A DNA stretch of 64,000 nucleotides. Source: JAFALK01 sp042701975 (lineage in GTDB: Bacteria > Pseudomonadota > Gammaproteobacteria > Burkholderiales > Burkholderiaceae_C). The translations under genes were made by a program, and so were the position numbers. Positions 21,575 to 29,486 of the stretch are shown here, one piece after another. Under the pieces are notes generated by a model. That model saw nothing but the letters and a program-made list of their open reading frames with translations, ran no database searches and was not told where the DNA came from. Numbering within the stretch: the stretch's first letter is position 1; each line of letters opens with the position of its first letter. The stretch spans positions 620,001 to 684,000 of the forward strand of contig CP170561.1 of assembly GCA_042701975.1 (NCBI GenBank). The letters run 5' to 3'.

Positions 21575-22138
21575 TCAAGCCGTCTGCCTGAAGCAGCGCC
21601 CACACACCGCGCGATAGCGCGCATTGCCGCCAATCTCCACCTGCGCGCCCTGCGTGACCTTGCGGTTGGATTCGTCCACGCGCATGTTCATGGTGGCGCG
21701 GCGGCCGCAGTCGCAGATGGTGCGCATCTCGTCCATCTCGTCGGCCAGGCCCAGCAGCGCAGCCGAGCCGGGGAACAGCTCGCCCTGAAAATCGGTGCGC
21801 AGGCCATAGCCGATCACGGGCACGTGGTGCAGATGCGCCAGCTCGTGCAGGGCCCAGACCTGGGCCTTGGACAAGAACTGCGCTTCGTCGATGAGGATGC
21901 AGGAGACCTGGGGATCGGCCAGGTGCTCGGCCATGAAGTCGGTCTCGGGCGTGAATTCCAGCGCCGGGCGCTGCGGCCCCAGCCGCGAGGTCACGAGGCC
22001 GTGGCCGTAGCGGTCGTCCACCGCCGCCGTGTACAGGCGCACGCGATGGCCGCGCTCTTCGTAGTTGTGGGCCACCTGCAGCAGGGCGGTGGATTTGCCG
22101 GCGTTCATCGCGGCGTAGCGAAAAAAGAGTTTGGCCAT
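21575..22138 (-). CDS. tdk: Thymidine kinase (type II)
   Basis: A 187-residue cytosolic enzyme that phosphorylates thymidine with ATP in pyrimidine salvage. The P-loop AAMNAGKS is at residues 9-16, the DEAQF Walker-B-like block near 93, and the lasso region near 160-170. Four cysteines for structural zinc are present: CDCG near residue 144 and CGRC near 179. The length is normal for type II kinases. The ATG lies only 17 bases from the ATG of the divergent gene at 22156, and no clear Shine-Dalgarno sequence precedes it. Confidence 0.95.
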   Translation of the reverse strand: MAKLFFRYAAMNAGKSTALLQVAHNYEERGHRVRLYTAAVDDRYGHGLVTSRLGPQRPALEFTPETDFMAEHLADPQVSCILIDEAQFLSKAQVWALHELAHLHHVPVIGYGLRTDFQGELFPGSAALLGLADEMDEMRTICDCGRRATMNMRVDESNRKVTQGAQVEIGGNARYRAVCGRCFRQTA

Positions 22139-22155
22139 GGGTGCATGATTGTCGG

Positions 22156-22356
22156 ATGAATCCGCCCGAGCTCACTGCCAACGAAAAGCGCACCTTCCAG
22201 GCCGATCGCAAGGCCTGGGCCTTCTTCGAGACCGTGGCGCCCAGCTACCAGCGCGCGATGCTGAACTGGCTCGTCAGCGCCCAGCAGGCCAGCACGCGCG
22301 CCAAGCGCCTGGAAAAGCTGATCGCGGCCTGCGCCGAAGCCCGGAAATTGATCTGA
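22156..22356 (+). CDS. Stand-alone OmdA/YdeI-like domain protein
   Basis: A 66-residue protein (MNPPELTANEKRTF) consisting almost only of the C-terminal YdeI/OmpD-associated type module: AWAFFETVAPSYQRAMLNWL then STRAKRLEKLI. The same module ends the longer protein at 61195-61785 (FDAFPPGKQRDYVEWI, ETRDKRL). An in-frame ATG at 22141 would add five residues; neither has a good ribosome binding site. Members of the family have been linked to bacteriocin or peptide resistance, but the function of this short form is unknown. Confidence 0.7.
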   Translation: MNPPELTANEKRTFQADRKAWAFFETVAPSYQRAMLNWLVSAQQASTRAKRLEKLIAACAEARKLI

Positions 22357-22506
22357 ATTAACGCCATCCGCACAAGCCGGGAAAGGCTAGGGTTGATCCG
22401 TAGCGGCTCCACGCAACAGATGCGGGCAAGCCGGGATGTTGCTTGTCACAAGCGATGACTATCCTGTGGAAGGCAGTACGGATTTTTCCCTTTTCCTGGA
22501 CCACGG

Positions 22507-22713
22507 ATGAGCAAAGACACCTTCACCGCCGTCAGCACCGACGGACTTCGCTACGAGTCCAAGCTGAGCGGCTCGCCCTTCCTGGGCAGCGGTCACACCC
22601 GTTCCTGTTTCAAGTGCGGCAAGCACCGCCCGCCGAGCATGCTGCAATCCAAGCGCGTTCTCGGCCGCACCGAGGTTGTTTGCAAACCGCAGTGCGAACC
22701 GAAGGCTAAATAA
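22507..22713 (+). CDS. Small four-cysteine protein, paralogue 2
   Basis: A 68-residue protein, paralogous to that at 21059: TDGLRYESKLSGSPF, CFKCGKHRPPSML and VCKPQC occur in the same order. CxxC and CxxxC would make a zinc site. It starts at ATG 22507 after a 150-base gap with no feature I can name firmly. A GC-rich inverted repeat follows the stop, without a T run. The pair brackets tdk and the OmdA-like gene. No family name or function can be assigned. Confidence 0.75.
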   Translation: MSKDTFTAVSTDGLRYESKLSGSPFLGSGHTRSCFKCGKHRPPSMLQSKRVLGRTEVVCKPQCEPKAK

Positions 22714-22755
22714 CGAGCCCCGCGCCCCGCCGAGCGCGCGGGCGCCGCGAGAAGC

Positions 22756-23565
22756 TCAGAGCGACAGGCTCTCTTGCTTGAGCCGGCCCCTGGCGTCCTC
22801 GAAATCAGGCAACACCGATCGCACCACGGCCCAGAAGGCCGGGCTGTGGTTCATCTCGCGCAGGTGCGCGAGCTCGTGTGCCACCACATAGTCGATGATG
22901 GACGGTGCGTAGTGCACCAGCCGCCAGTTCAGGCGGATCGTGCCGTCGACGCTGGCGCTGCCCCAGCGCGTCTGTGCCGATGTGAGACGCATCTGCTTCA
23001 TCTCGACACCCAACATGCTGGCGAAATGCTCGCAGCGCGGCTCGAAGACCGCACGCGCACGGCGCTGCAACCAGGCCTGCACGGTCTCGCGCAGCTGCTC
23101 TTCTGAAGCGCTGGGCGCCAGGCCGACGCACAGCTGCTGCCCCGCATCCAGCAGCTCCACGCCGCGCGCGGATGCGTCGAGCTTGAGTGTCAGCACCGTG
23201 CCCAGGTAGGGAATGCTGGCACCATCGATCCAGCGGATGCGTGAGGCCTCCAGGCGCTGGGCGCGTTCGCGCTGTTCGACGAGCTTGCGCAGGATCCAGT
23301 CGCCCTTGGAAACGAGGGCGCCTTCGATGTCGACGATGGTGACCCAGCGCGGCGCGCTGACCGTCAGGCCTTCAGCGCCGACCAGAAAACCGATCGAACG
23401 CCGACGCGCACGCTTGAGTTCGTAAGGCACGCGATGCGCGCCCAGCAGCACCTCGCGGCGCGCGCGTGGGTTGGCGGGAATCTCGGGCGGAGTGGGGGCC
23501 GGCGGCTCGGCGTCGAACAGCGAGAGCTGTCGATCCTGGAGCAGGTTGGCGAGCCGTTTCAGCAT
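22756..23565 (-). CDS. YgjP-type (DUF45) metallopeptidase
   Basis: A 269-residue protein with the zinc-protease motif HELAHLREMNHSPAFW (HExxH plus a downstream His/Asn) near residue 222 and the family block TRWGSASVDGTIRLNWRLV just before it. Members are small soluble proteins of the YgjP/WLM type, cytosolic and of poorly known substrate. The N-terminus contains QLSLFD, a pattern like a DNA-clamp binding peptide, which may be chance. It is the last gene of the long minus-strand operon; its start overlaps the plsC stop by 7 bases. Confidence 0.88.
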   Translation of the reverse strand: MLKRLANLLQDRQLSLFDAEPPAPTPPEIPANPRARREVLLGAHRVPYELKRARRRSIGFLVGAEGLTVSAPRWVTIVDIEGALVSKGDWILRKLVEQRERAQRLEASRIRWIDGASIPYLGTVLTLKLDASARGVELLDAGQQLCVGLAPSASEEQLRETVQAWLQRRARAVFEPRCEHFASMLGVEMKQMRLTSAQTRWGSASVDGTIRLNWRLVHYAPSIIDYVVAHELAHLREMNHSPAFWAVVRSVLPDFEDARGRLKQESLSL

Positions 23566-24320
23566 GAACCCGATTTATACGCTTCTGGATCGAGCCTGTG
23601 CATCTCGCTTTCGATCCAAGCCTCGACTTCGCGCATCAGTTCGGCGGATTCACGGCCGACCGAAGGGATGGGTTTGCCGATGGAAATCTCGATCAGGCCG
23701 GGACGCAGCATGAAGCTCTTGCGCGGCCAGCAACGCGCCGAAGTGGTGGCGATGGGCACGACCGGCACGCCGGTCTCGACGGCCAGGCGCGAGCCGCCGG
23801 TCTTGTACTCGCCCTTCTGGCCACGGGCGATGCGCGTGCCCTCGGGGAACATGATCACCCAGATGCCTTGCGCTGCAAGGCGCTTGCCTTGCTCGGCCAC
23901 TTTCGACCACGCGGCGCTGCGCTTGGAGCGGTCGATGTGGATCATGTCCAGCCGCGACATGGCCCAGCCGAAGAAGGGTATGTAGAGCAGCTCGCGCTTG
24001 AACACGTAAGCGAGCGGATGGCTCATCAAGGGCGGATACGCAAAGGTCTCCCACGCGCTCTGGTGCTTGGAGAGCAGGATCACGGCCGAGGTCTTGTCGG
24101 CTTGGCTCGGCAGGTTCTCGGCACCGGTGATGTGCCAGCGCACGCCGCAGATGTAGCGGGCACCGAGGATAGAGAGGCGCAACCAGAATACGCAGGTCCA
24201 GTAGACCGGCCCGCCATGCAGGAAGACGGACAGCAGCAGGGCCGCGAGGGCCACGGGAACGACCGTGACGGCCATCCAGATCACGAACAGCGCCGAACGC
24301 AGCGCATAGAACAGCTTCAA
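23559..24320 (-). CDS. plsC: 1-acyl-sn-glycerol-3-phosphate acyltransferase
   Basis: A 253-residue membrane enzyme that acylates lysophosphatidate in phospholipid synthesis. A hydrophobic N-terminal segment (about residues 8-40) precedes the acyltransferase motifs. Motif I reads SKHQSAWE, with Glu where many family members have Asp. Motif III is FPEGTR near residue 158. It starts in a 4-base overlap with the gmhB-like gene and ends overlapping the metallopeptidase gene, so it is fully embedded in the operon. Confidence 0.93.
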   Translation of the reverse strand: MKLFYALRSALFVIWMAVTVVPVALAALLLSVFLHGGPVYWTCVFWLRLSILGARYICGVRWHITGAENLPSQADKTSAVILLSKHQSAWETFAYPPLMSHPLAYVFKRELLYIPFFGWAMSRLDMIHIDRSKRSAAWSKVAEQGKRLAAQGIWVIMFPEGTRIARGQKGEYKTGGSRLAVETGVPVVPIATTSARCWPRKSFMLRPGLIEISIGKPIPSVGRESAELMREVEAWIESEMHRLDPEAYKSGSC

Positions 24321-24967
24321 GAAAAATCTCCGGTGTGCGTGTCCGACTCGGCGGCTTCGCCGGTGGCAAAGGCGCGAGCACGGCGCTCGGCGTGGATCAG
24401 GTGATCGGCAAAATCGGCGAGGGTCTCATGCACGACGGTGCGCGGCACCTGCGCGATCACGGCGGCCAGCTCTTCGGCTGTGGAGTGACCCAACGGGCCG
24501 CTCTTGACGAGATGCGGCTGGCAGCCGGCGGCGTGCGCCGTCTGCAGGTCACGCAACGAGGCGCCGACCATGTGCACGAGCGCAAGGTCGTCCACGTCGA
24601 AGCGCTCGGCGATCTTCTCGATCAGGCCCGGCAGCGGCTTGCGGCAGTTGCAGCCCTCCTCGGGCGTGTGCGGGCAGAAGAAGGCGGCATCGAGTCGGCC
24701 ACCCTTCTCTGCTAACAGCTGATTCAAGCGCAGGTGCACGGCGTTGAGCGAGGCCATGTCCACCAGGCCGCGGCCGATACCGGCCTGGTTGGTGGCCATC
24801 ACCGTGTGCCAGCCCGCGTGGTTCAGCCGCGCGATGGCCTCGAGCGCGCCAGGCAGCGGCTCGAGCTCCTCAGGCGACTTGACGTGGTCGTCGCGGTAGC
24901 GGTTGATGGTGCCGTCGCGGCCGAGGATGACCAGTTTGGTGTGGTGGCTGTCGGCGCGATGTCCCAT
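24317..24967 (-). CDS. gmhB: GmhB-like HAD phosphatase lacking two catalytic aspartates
   Basis: A 216-residue homologue of heptose-1,7-bisphosphate 7-phosphatase, which acts in making ADP-heptose for LPS. Family features are present: RDGTIN, ATNQAGIGRGL, and the zinc loop CPHTPEEGCNCRKP. The nucleophile position of the DxDGT motif is glycine, however (LGRDGTIN, G16; codon GGC rather than GAC). The magnesium-binding aspartate of the last HAD motif is alanine (VGASLRD in place of VGDxLxD). Both changes should abolish normal catalysis unless the mechanism differs. The operon position between glyS and plsC is the usual one. About 40 C-terminal residues extend beyond the family core. Confidence 0.85.
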   Translation of the reverse strand: MGHRADSHHTKLVILGRDGTINRYRDDHVKSPEELEPLPGALEAIARLNHAGWHTVMATNQAGIGRGLVDMASLNAVHLRLNQLLAEKGGRLDAAFFCPHTPEEGCNCRKPLPGLIEKIAERFDVDDLALVHMVGASLRDLQTAHAAGCQPHLVKSGPLGHSTAEELAAVIAQVPRTVVHETLADFADHLIHAERRARAFATGEAAESDTHTGDFS

Positions 24968-24979
24968 CTGTTCGACTCC

Positions 24980-27064
24980 TTAGGCGGCGAGGCGCGACAG
25001 GTCGGCCACGCGGTTCATGGCTTCGTGCAGCGTCTTGAGCAGGCCGAGGCGGTTGGCGCGCACGGCCAGGTCCTCAGCGTTGACCATCACGTCGTCGAAG
25101 AAGGCATCGACCGGGGCCTTGAGCACAGCCAGCTCGCGCAGCGAGGCGGTGTACTCGCCCTGGCCGAACAGCGCGTCGGCCTTGGCCTGCGCGCCTTGCA
25201 CGGCGCTGGCCAGCTGCTGCTCGGCGGCTTCCTTCAGCAGCGCCGCATCCACGCGCGCGAGCACTTCGCCTTCGGCCTTCTTCAGGATGTTGCCGATGCG
25301 CTTGTTGGCGGCAGCCAGCGAGGCTGCCTCCGCCAACGCGGCGAATGCGCGCACGGCCTCCAGGCGCTTGCTCACGTCGGCAAGACGTTGGGGCTTCAGC
25401 GCCAGCACGGCATCGACTTCCTGTGCGCTGTAGCCCTGCTCGCGCAAGCTGCCGGCAAGGCGGTCGAAGATGAATTCGCCCAGCGGCGCGCTCGGGTCGG
25501 TGATCAGCGCGCCAAAGGCCGGCACGGCGGACTTGAGCAGCGCGTCGAGCGCCAGCGTCGGCGCGCGCTCGGACAGCATGCGCACCACGCCCAGTGCATG
25601 GCGGCGCAGCGCGAACGGGTCCTTGTCGCCGGTGGGCAGCTGGCCGATGCCGAACAGACCGACCAGGGTTTCGAGCTTGTCGGCCAGCGCGACCACGAGG
25701 CCCACGTCATTGCGCGGCAGCTCGTCGCCGGCGAAGCGCGGCTTGTAGTGATCTTCGATGGCTTCGGCGACCGCCTCGACCAAGCCATCATGGCGCGCGT
25801 AGTAGCCGCCCATGATGCCCTGCAGCTCTGGAAACTCGCCAACCATGTCGGTCAGCAGGTCAGCCTTGGCGAGGTGTGCGGCCTGATCGACCTGCGCGGC
25901 ATCCACGCCGAGTTGCGCAGCGATCGCCTGGGCAATCGCACGCACGCGCTCCACGCGCTCGCCTTGCGTGCCGAGCTTGCCGTGATAGACGACCTTGGCC
26001 AGACCCGGGATGCGGTCGGCCAGCGACTTCTTGCGGTCCTGGTCGAAGAAGAACTTGGCGTCGGCCAGGCGTGGGCGCACGACGCGCTCGTTGCCGCCGG
26101 TCACGGCGCTCGCATCCGCCGGGCGGATGTTGGAGACGACGAGGAACTTGTTGGTGAGCTTGCCCGCATCATCAAGCAGCGGGAAGTACTTCTGGTTGGC
26201 CTTCATCGTGAGGATGAGGCATTCCTGCGGCACCGCGAGAAACTCGGGCTCGAACTGGCACAGCAGCACGTTCGGGCGCTCGACGAGTGCCGTCACTTCG
26301 TCGAGCAGTGCTTCGTCGTCGATGGGCTTGAGGCCGGCAGCCTGCGCGTTCAGCTGGCGCACGATCTCGGCGCGGCGCTCGGCAAAACCGGCGATCACGG
26401 CGCCTTCGTTCAAGAGTTGTTCGGCGTAGCCGTCAGCATTCTTGATCGAAATCTTCTCGACCGTCGATTCGAAGCGATGGCCACGCGTCTCGCGGCCCGA
26501 ATTCAGGCCCAGCAGTTCGCAGGGCACGACCTGATCGCCGTGCAGGGCGACGAGGCCATGCACCGGACGCACGAAGTTCACGCTGGTCCAACCGTCCTGC
26601 AGCTGGTAGCTCATCACCTTCGGGATCGGCAGCGCCTTGAGCATCTCGCTCAGCGCCTGCTGCAGGCCTTGGGCGAGGCTCACGCCGGCCTGGTTGACGT
26701 TGGCAAACAGGGCTTCGGCCTTGCCGTCCATGGCGCGTTCGAGCGCGGTGTCTGCAGCCAGGCCCGAAGCTGCGAGCTTCTTCAGCAAAGCCGGCGAAGG
26801 TTGGCCGCTCGCATCCAGGCCCACGGCCACGGGCATGAGCTTCAGGCGCAGCGCCTTGTCCGCGCCCTTGGCGGCCACGCCGGCGATGTGCACGCCGAGG
26901 CGGCGCGGCGAGGCGAATGCGGTAACAGCCGCACCGTCAGCCACAAGGCCTTGCGTCTTCAGCGAGCCGCAGATCAGCGCGGCAAAGCTCTCGCCGAGCT
27001 TCTTCAGCGCCTTGGGCGGCAGCTCTTCGACGAACAGTTCAACGAGCAAGTTGTTCGACGACAT
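24980..27064 (-). CDS. glyS: Glycine-tRNA ligase, beta subunit
   Basis: A 694-residue subunit of the alpha2-beta2 bacterial glycyl-tRNA synthetase. The N-terminus LLVELFVEELPPKALKKL is diagnostic. The central HD-like region (SDRIPGLAKVVYHGKLG) and the C-terminal DALR anticodon-binding region are present. I start at ATG 27062-27064, which shares its A with the glyQ stop (TGATG); a GTG one codon earlier is also in frame. It is required for protein synthesis. The following gene starts 12 bases downstream. Confidence 0.97.
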   Translation of the reverse strand: MSSNNLLVELFVEELPPKALKKLGESFAALICGSLKTQGLVADGAAVTAFASPRRLGVHIAGVAAKGADKALRLKLMPVAVGLDASGQPSPALLKKLAASGLAADTALERAMDGKAEALFANVNQAGVSLAQGLQQALSEMLKALPIPKVMSYQLQDGWTSVNFVRPVHGLVALHGDQVVPCELLGLNSGRETRGHRFESTVEKISIKNADGYAEQLLNEGAVIAGFAERRAEIVRQLNAQAAGLKPIDDEALLDEVTALVERPNVLLCQFEPEFLAVPQECLILTMKANQKYFPLLDDAGKLTNKFLVVSNIRPADASAVTGGNERVVRPRLADAKFFFDQDRKKSLADRIPGLAKVVYHGKLGTQGERVERVRAIAQAIAAQLGVDAAQVDQAAHLAKADLLTDMVGEFPELQGIMGGYYARHDGLVEAVAEAIEDHYKPRFAGDELPRNDVGLVVALADKLETLVGLFGIGQLPTGDKDPFALRRHALGVVRMLSERAPTLALDALLKSAVPAFGALITDPSAPLGEFIFDRLAGSLREQGYSAQEVDAVLALKPQRLADVSKRLEAVRAFAALAEAASLAAANKRIGNILKKAEGEVLARVDAALLKEAAEQQLASAVQGAQAKADALFGQGEYTASLRELAVLKAPVDAFFDDVMVNAEDLAVRANRLGLLKTLHEAMNRVADLSRLAA

Positions 27065-27984
27065 CACGCAGCCTTCTTCTTTTCGATTTGTGCAATCACT
27101 TCATCCGCCCAGGCTTTCGGCGCCATCGGGAAGCCGAGGCGCGCGCGGCTGTCCATGTAGCTCTGCGCCACGGCGCGGGCCAGGTTGCGGATGCGGCCGA
27201 TGTAGGCGGCGCGCTCGGTCACGCTGATGGCGCCGCGGGCGTCCAGCAGGTTGAAGGTGTGGCCGGCCTTGAGCAATTGCTCGTAGGCGGGCAACGCCAG
27301 CTGCTGCTCCATCAGGTGCTTGGACTGCTTCTCGTGCGCAGCGAAGGCCGTGAGCAGGAAGTCCACGTCGCTGTGCTCGAAGTTGTAGGTCGATTGCTCG
27401 ACCTCGTTCTGGTGGAACACATCGCCGTAGCTGATGGTGTCCGTGTACTTGAGGTCGTACACCGATTCCACGCCCTGCAGGTACATGGCGAGGCGTTCCA
27501 GGCCGTAGGTGATCTCGCCGGTGATGGGCTTGCAATCGATGCCGCCGACCTGCTGGAAGTAGGTGAACTGCGTCACTTCCATGCCGTTGAGCCAGACTTC
27601 CCAACCGAGGCCCCAGCAGCCGAGCGTGGGGTTCTCCCAGTCGTCCTCGACAAAGCGCACGTCGTTCTTCTTCAGGTCGAAGCCCAGCGCTTCGAGCGAG
27701 CCGAGGTAGAGCTCGAGGATGTTGTCCGGCGCGGGCTTGAGCACGACCTGGAACTGGTAATAGTGCTGCAGGCGGTTGGGGTTCTCGCCATAGCGGCCGT
27801 CCTTGGGGCGGCGGCTGGGCTGCACATACGCGGCCTTCCAGGGCTCGGGGCCCAGCGCGCGCAAGAAGGTGGCGGTGTGGCTGGTGCCGGCACCCACTTC
27901 CATGTCGTAGGGCTGCAGCAGCGCGCAGCCCTGCTTGGACCAGTAGTCCTGCAGGGTCAGAATGATTTGCTGGAAGGTCAGCAT
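27064..27984 (-). CDS. glyQ: Glycine-tRNA ligase, alpha subunit
   Basis: A 306-residue catalytic subunit with the class II synthetase core. It starts at MLTFQQIILTLQDYW (ATG 27982-27984), the conserved family N-terminus; longer in-frame starts would reach into lnt. FLRALGPEPWKAAYVQPSRRP and FVEDDWENPTLGCWGLGWEVW are signature blocks. No strong Shine-Dalgarno sequence precedes the ATG; instead an 8-bp hairpin lies 3 bases upstream. It is translationally linked to glyS through TGATG. Confidence 0.97.
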   Translation of the reverse strand: MLTFQQIILTLQDYWSKQGCALLQPYDMEVGAGTSHTATFLRALGPEPWKAAYVQPSRRPKDGRYGENPNRLQHYYQFQVVLKPAPDNILELYLGSLEALGFDLKKNDVRFVEDDWENPTLGCWGLGWEVWLNGMEVTQFTYFQQVGGIDCKPITGEITYGLERLAMYLQGVESVYDLKYTDTISYGDVFHQNEVEQSTYNFEHSDVDFLLTAFAAHEKQSKHLMEQQLALPAYEQLLKAGHTFNLLDARGAISVTERAAYIGRIRNLARAVAQSYMDSRARLGFPMAPKAWADEVIAQIEKKKAA

Positions 27985-27987
27985 GAA

Positions 27988-28015
27988 GAGCGGTTCTCGG
28001 TGCAAAAAACCGCTC
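27988..28015 (-). promoter_or_regulatory. 8-bp hairpin immediately upstream of glyQ
   Basis: On the plus strand GAGCGGTT (27988-27995) is matched by AACCGCTC (28008-28015) with a 12-base loop. In the glyQ message the hairpin would end 3 bases before the ATG and replace the usual ribosome binding site region. No T run follows it in the glyQ direction, so it is not a terminator. It does not resemble a T-box. Possible translational control or RNA processing site. Confidence 0.4.
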
Positions 28016-28028
28016 GATTCTACGGGGG

Positions 28029-29486
28029 CTAGCGGTCTTTTCCGGCCCTGCCCGCAGCCCCACGCCAAGCGAGCGCCATCAGGCCCAGGCCCAGCAGCCA
28101 CAAGGGCCACAAACCGAGCGAGCCCAACCAGCGCGCATAGGGCGTGCTGCCGCGCCGGCCTTCAACGCTGGCTTCGAGCACGCCGCGAGTGGCTGCGGGC
28201 AGCCGCTCGGTCACGCGGCCGCGGTGATCGACGACGGCCGTGGCACCGGTGTTGGTCGAGCGCACAAAGGGCCGCTGGAACTCCAGCGCGCGCATCTGCG
28301 AGAACTGCAGGTGCTGGTCCAGCACCATCACCGTGCCGAACCAGGCGAGGTTGCTGAGATTGATGAAGATGTCGGCCTCGTCCGCGCCCGGCAGCGCGCT
28401 CTGCACGAAGTCCTCGCCGAACAGATCCTCGTAGCAGATCAGCGGGCGCAAGCGCTGGCCGTTGACGAGCAGCGGCGCCTGCGTGCGCCCCGTGGCCTGG
28501 TCTTCCATCGGGATGCCGAGCAGGCGAACAAACCAGTGGAAGCCGGTGGGCACGAACTCGCCGAAGGGCAGCAGGTGGCGCTTGCCGTACTCGTAGCGCG
28601 GCGTCGTGCCCAAGGCGATGTGTGAGTTGACATAACCCGTTCGTTCATCGCCAAGGAATACGCCGAGCAGCACCGGATGCTGGGCCGCCACCTTCTCCAT
28701 GCGCGCCAGACTTTCATCGGGCATGAAGCCCAGCGGCAGCGGCACGACGGACTCGGGCGTGATGATCAGCTGGCCGCTGGCGCCCTCGATCTGGCGCGTC
28801 AGCGATTCGAGGTTGCCGGCCATCAGCGCTTCGTCGAACTTCTGGTCCTGCCGCACATTGGGCTGGACGAGCGAAACCTTCAGCTCGCCGCTGCTGACGG
28901 TGAAGTCCTGTGGCAGCACGAGGCCCACCGCCGCCAGCAGCACGGCCGGCACGATGGCGCGCCAGTTTCGGCTGGCCAGCGCTGCCGCGCAGATCGCGGC
29001 GACGAAGCAGATGCCGTAGACGCCGATCCACGGCGCCAGGGCTGAGAGCGGCCCGAGCGTGTGCGCATAGCCGCTGGCGATCCACGGAAAGCCGGTGAAG
29101 AAGGTGGCCCGCGCCAATTCGGCCAGCAGCCAGGCTGCTGCGAAGGCCGGCACGCGCCACAGACCCCGGGGCACGAGCCAGACCATCAGGCTCAGCGCCA
29201 CGGCGTAGTAGTGGCCCAGGAAGATGGACAGCAGCAGCAACGCGCCGACGGCGAACGGTGCCGGCAGCGAGCCGAAATCGTGCAGGCTGATGTAGAGCCA
29301 CCACAGGCCGGTGACCATCCAGCCGAGGCCGAAGCTCCAGCCCAGGAAGGCCGCGCGCTTCGGGCGGGCGCGATCGCTCAGTGCGGCCAGGCCGGCCAGC
29401 GCGAGGATCTGCAGCCACCACAGGCCGGTGGGCGCGAAAGAAGCGGCATGGACTGCACCGGCCAGAAGCGCGAGCAGATAGACCAT
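28029..29486 (-). CDS. lnt: Apolipoprotein N-acyltransferase
   Basis: A 485-residue inner-membrane enzyme that adds the third acyl chain to lipoproteins. Several hydrophobic segments span residues 1-185, followed by a nitrilase-like catalytic domain. Its Glu-Lys-Cys triad is visible: ITPESVVPL, YGKRHLLPFGEF and LICYEDLF. A last membrane segment (LGLWPLWLLGLGLMAL) ends the chain. The ATG shares one base with the stop of the ybeX homologue (TGATG), the same gene pair as in E. coli. Confidence 0.95.
   Translation of the reverse strand: MVYLLALLAGAVHAASFAPTGLWWLQILALAGLAALSDRARPKRAAFLGWSFGLGWMVTGLWWLYISLHDFGSLPAPFAVGALLLLSIFLGHYYAVALSLMVWLVPRGLWRVPAFAAAWLLAELARATFFTGFPWIASGYAHTLGPLSALAPWIGVYGICFVAAICAAALASRNWRAIVPAVLLAAVGLVLPQDFTVSSGELKVSLVQPNVRQDQKFDEALMAGNLESLTRQIEGASGQLIITPESVVPLPLGFMPDESLARMEKVAAQHPVLLGVFLGDERTGYVNSHIALGTTPRYEYGKRHLLPFGEFVPTGFHWFVRLLGIPMEDQATGRTQAPLLVNGQRLRPLICYEDLFGEDFVQSALPGADEADIFINLSNLAWFGTVMVLDQHLQFSQMRALEFQRPFVRSTNTGATAVVDHRGRVTERLPAATRGVLEASVEGRRGSTPYARWLGSLGLWPLWLLGLGLMALAWRGAAGRAGKDR

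Noticed and set aside
22717..22743. GC-rich inverted repeat after the second small four-cysteine gene as a terminator
   Set aside because: CCCGCGC and GCGCGGG can pair, but no T run follows on either strand.
27985..28028. T-box riboswitch before glyQ
   Set aside because: The gap is only 44 bases and has no T-box sequence or specifier loop. T-boxes are also essentially absent from Betaproteobacteria.
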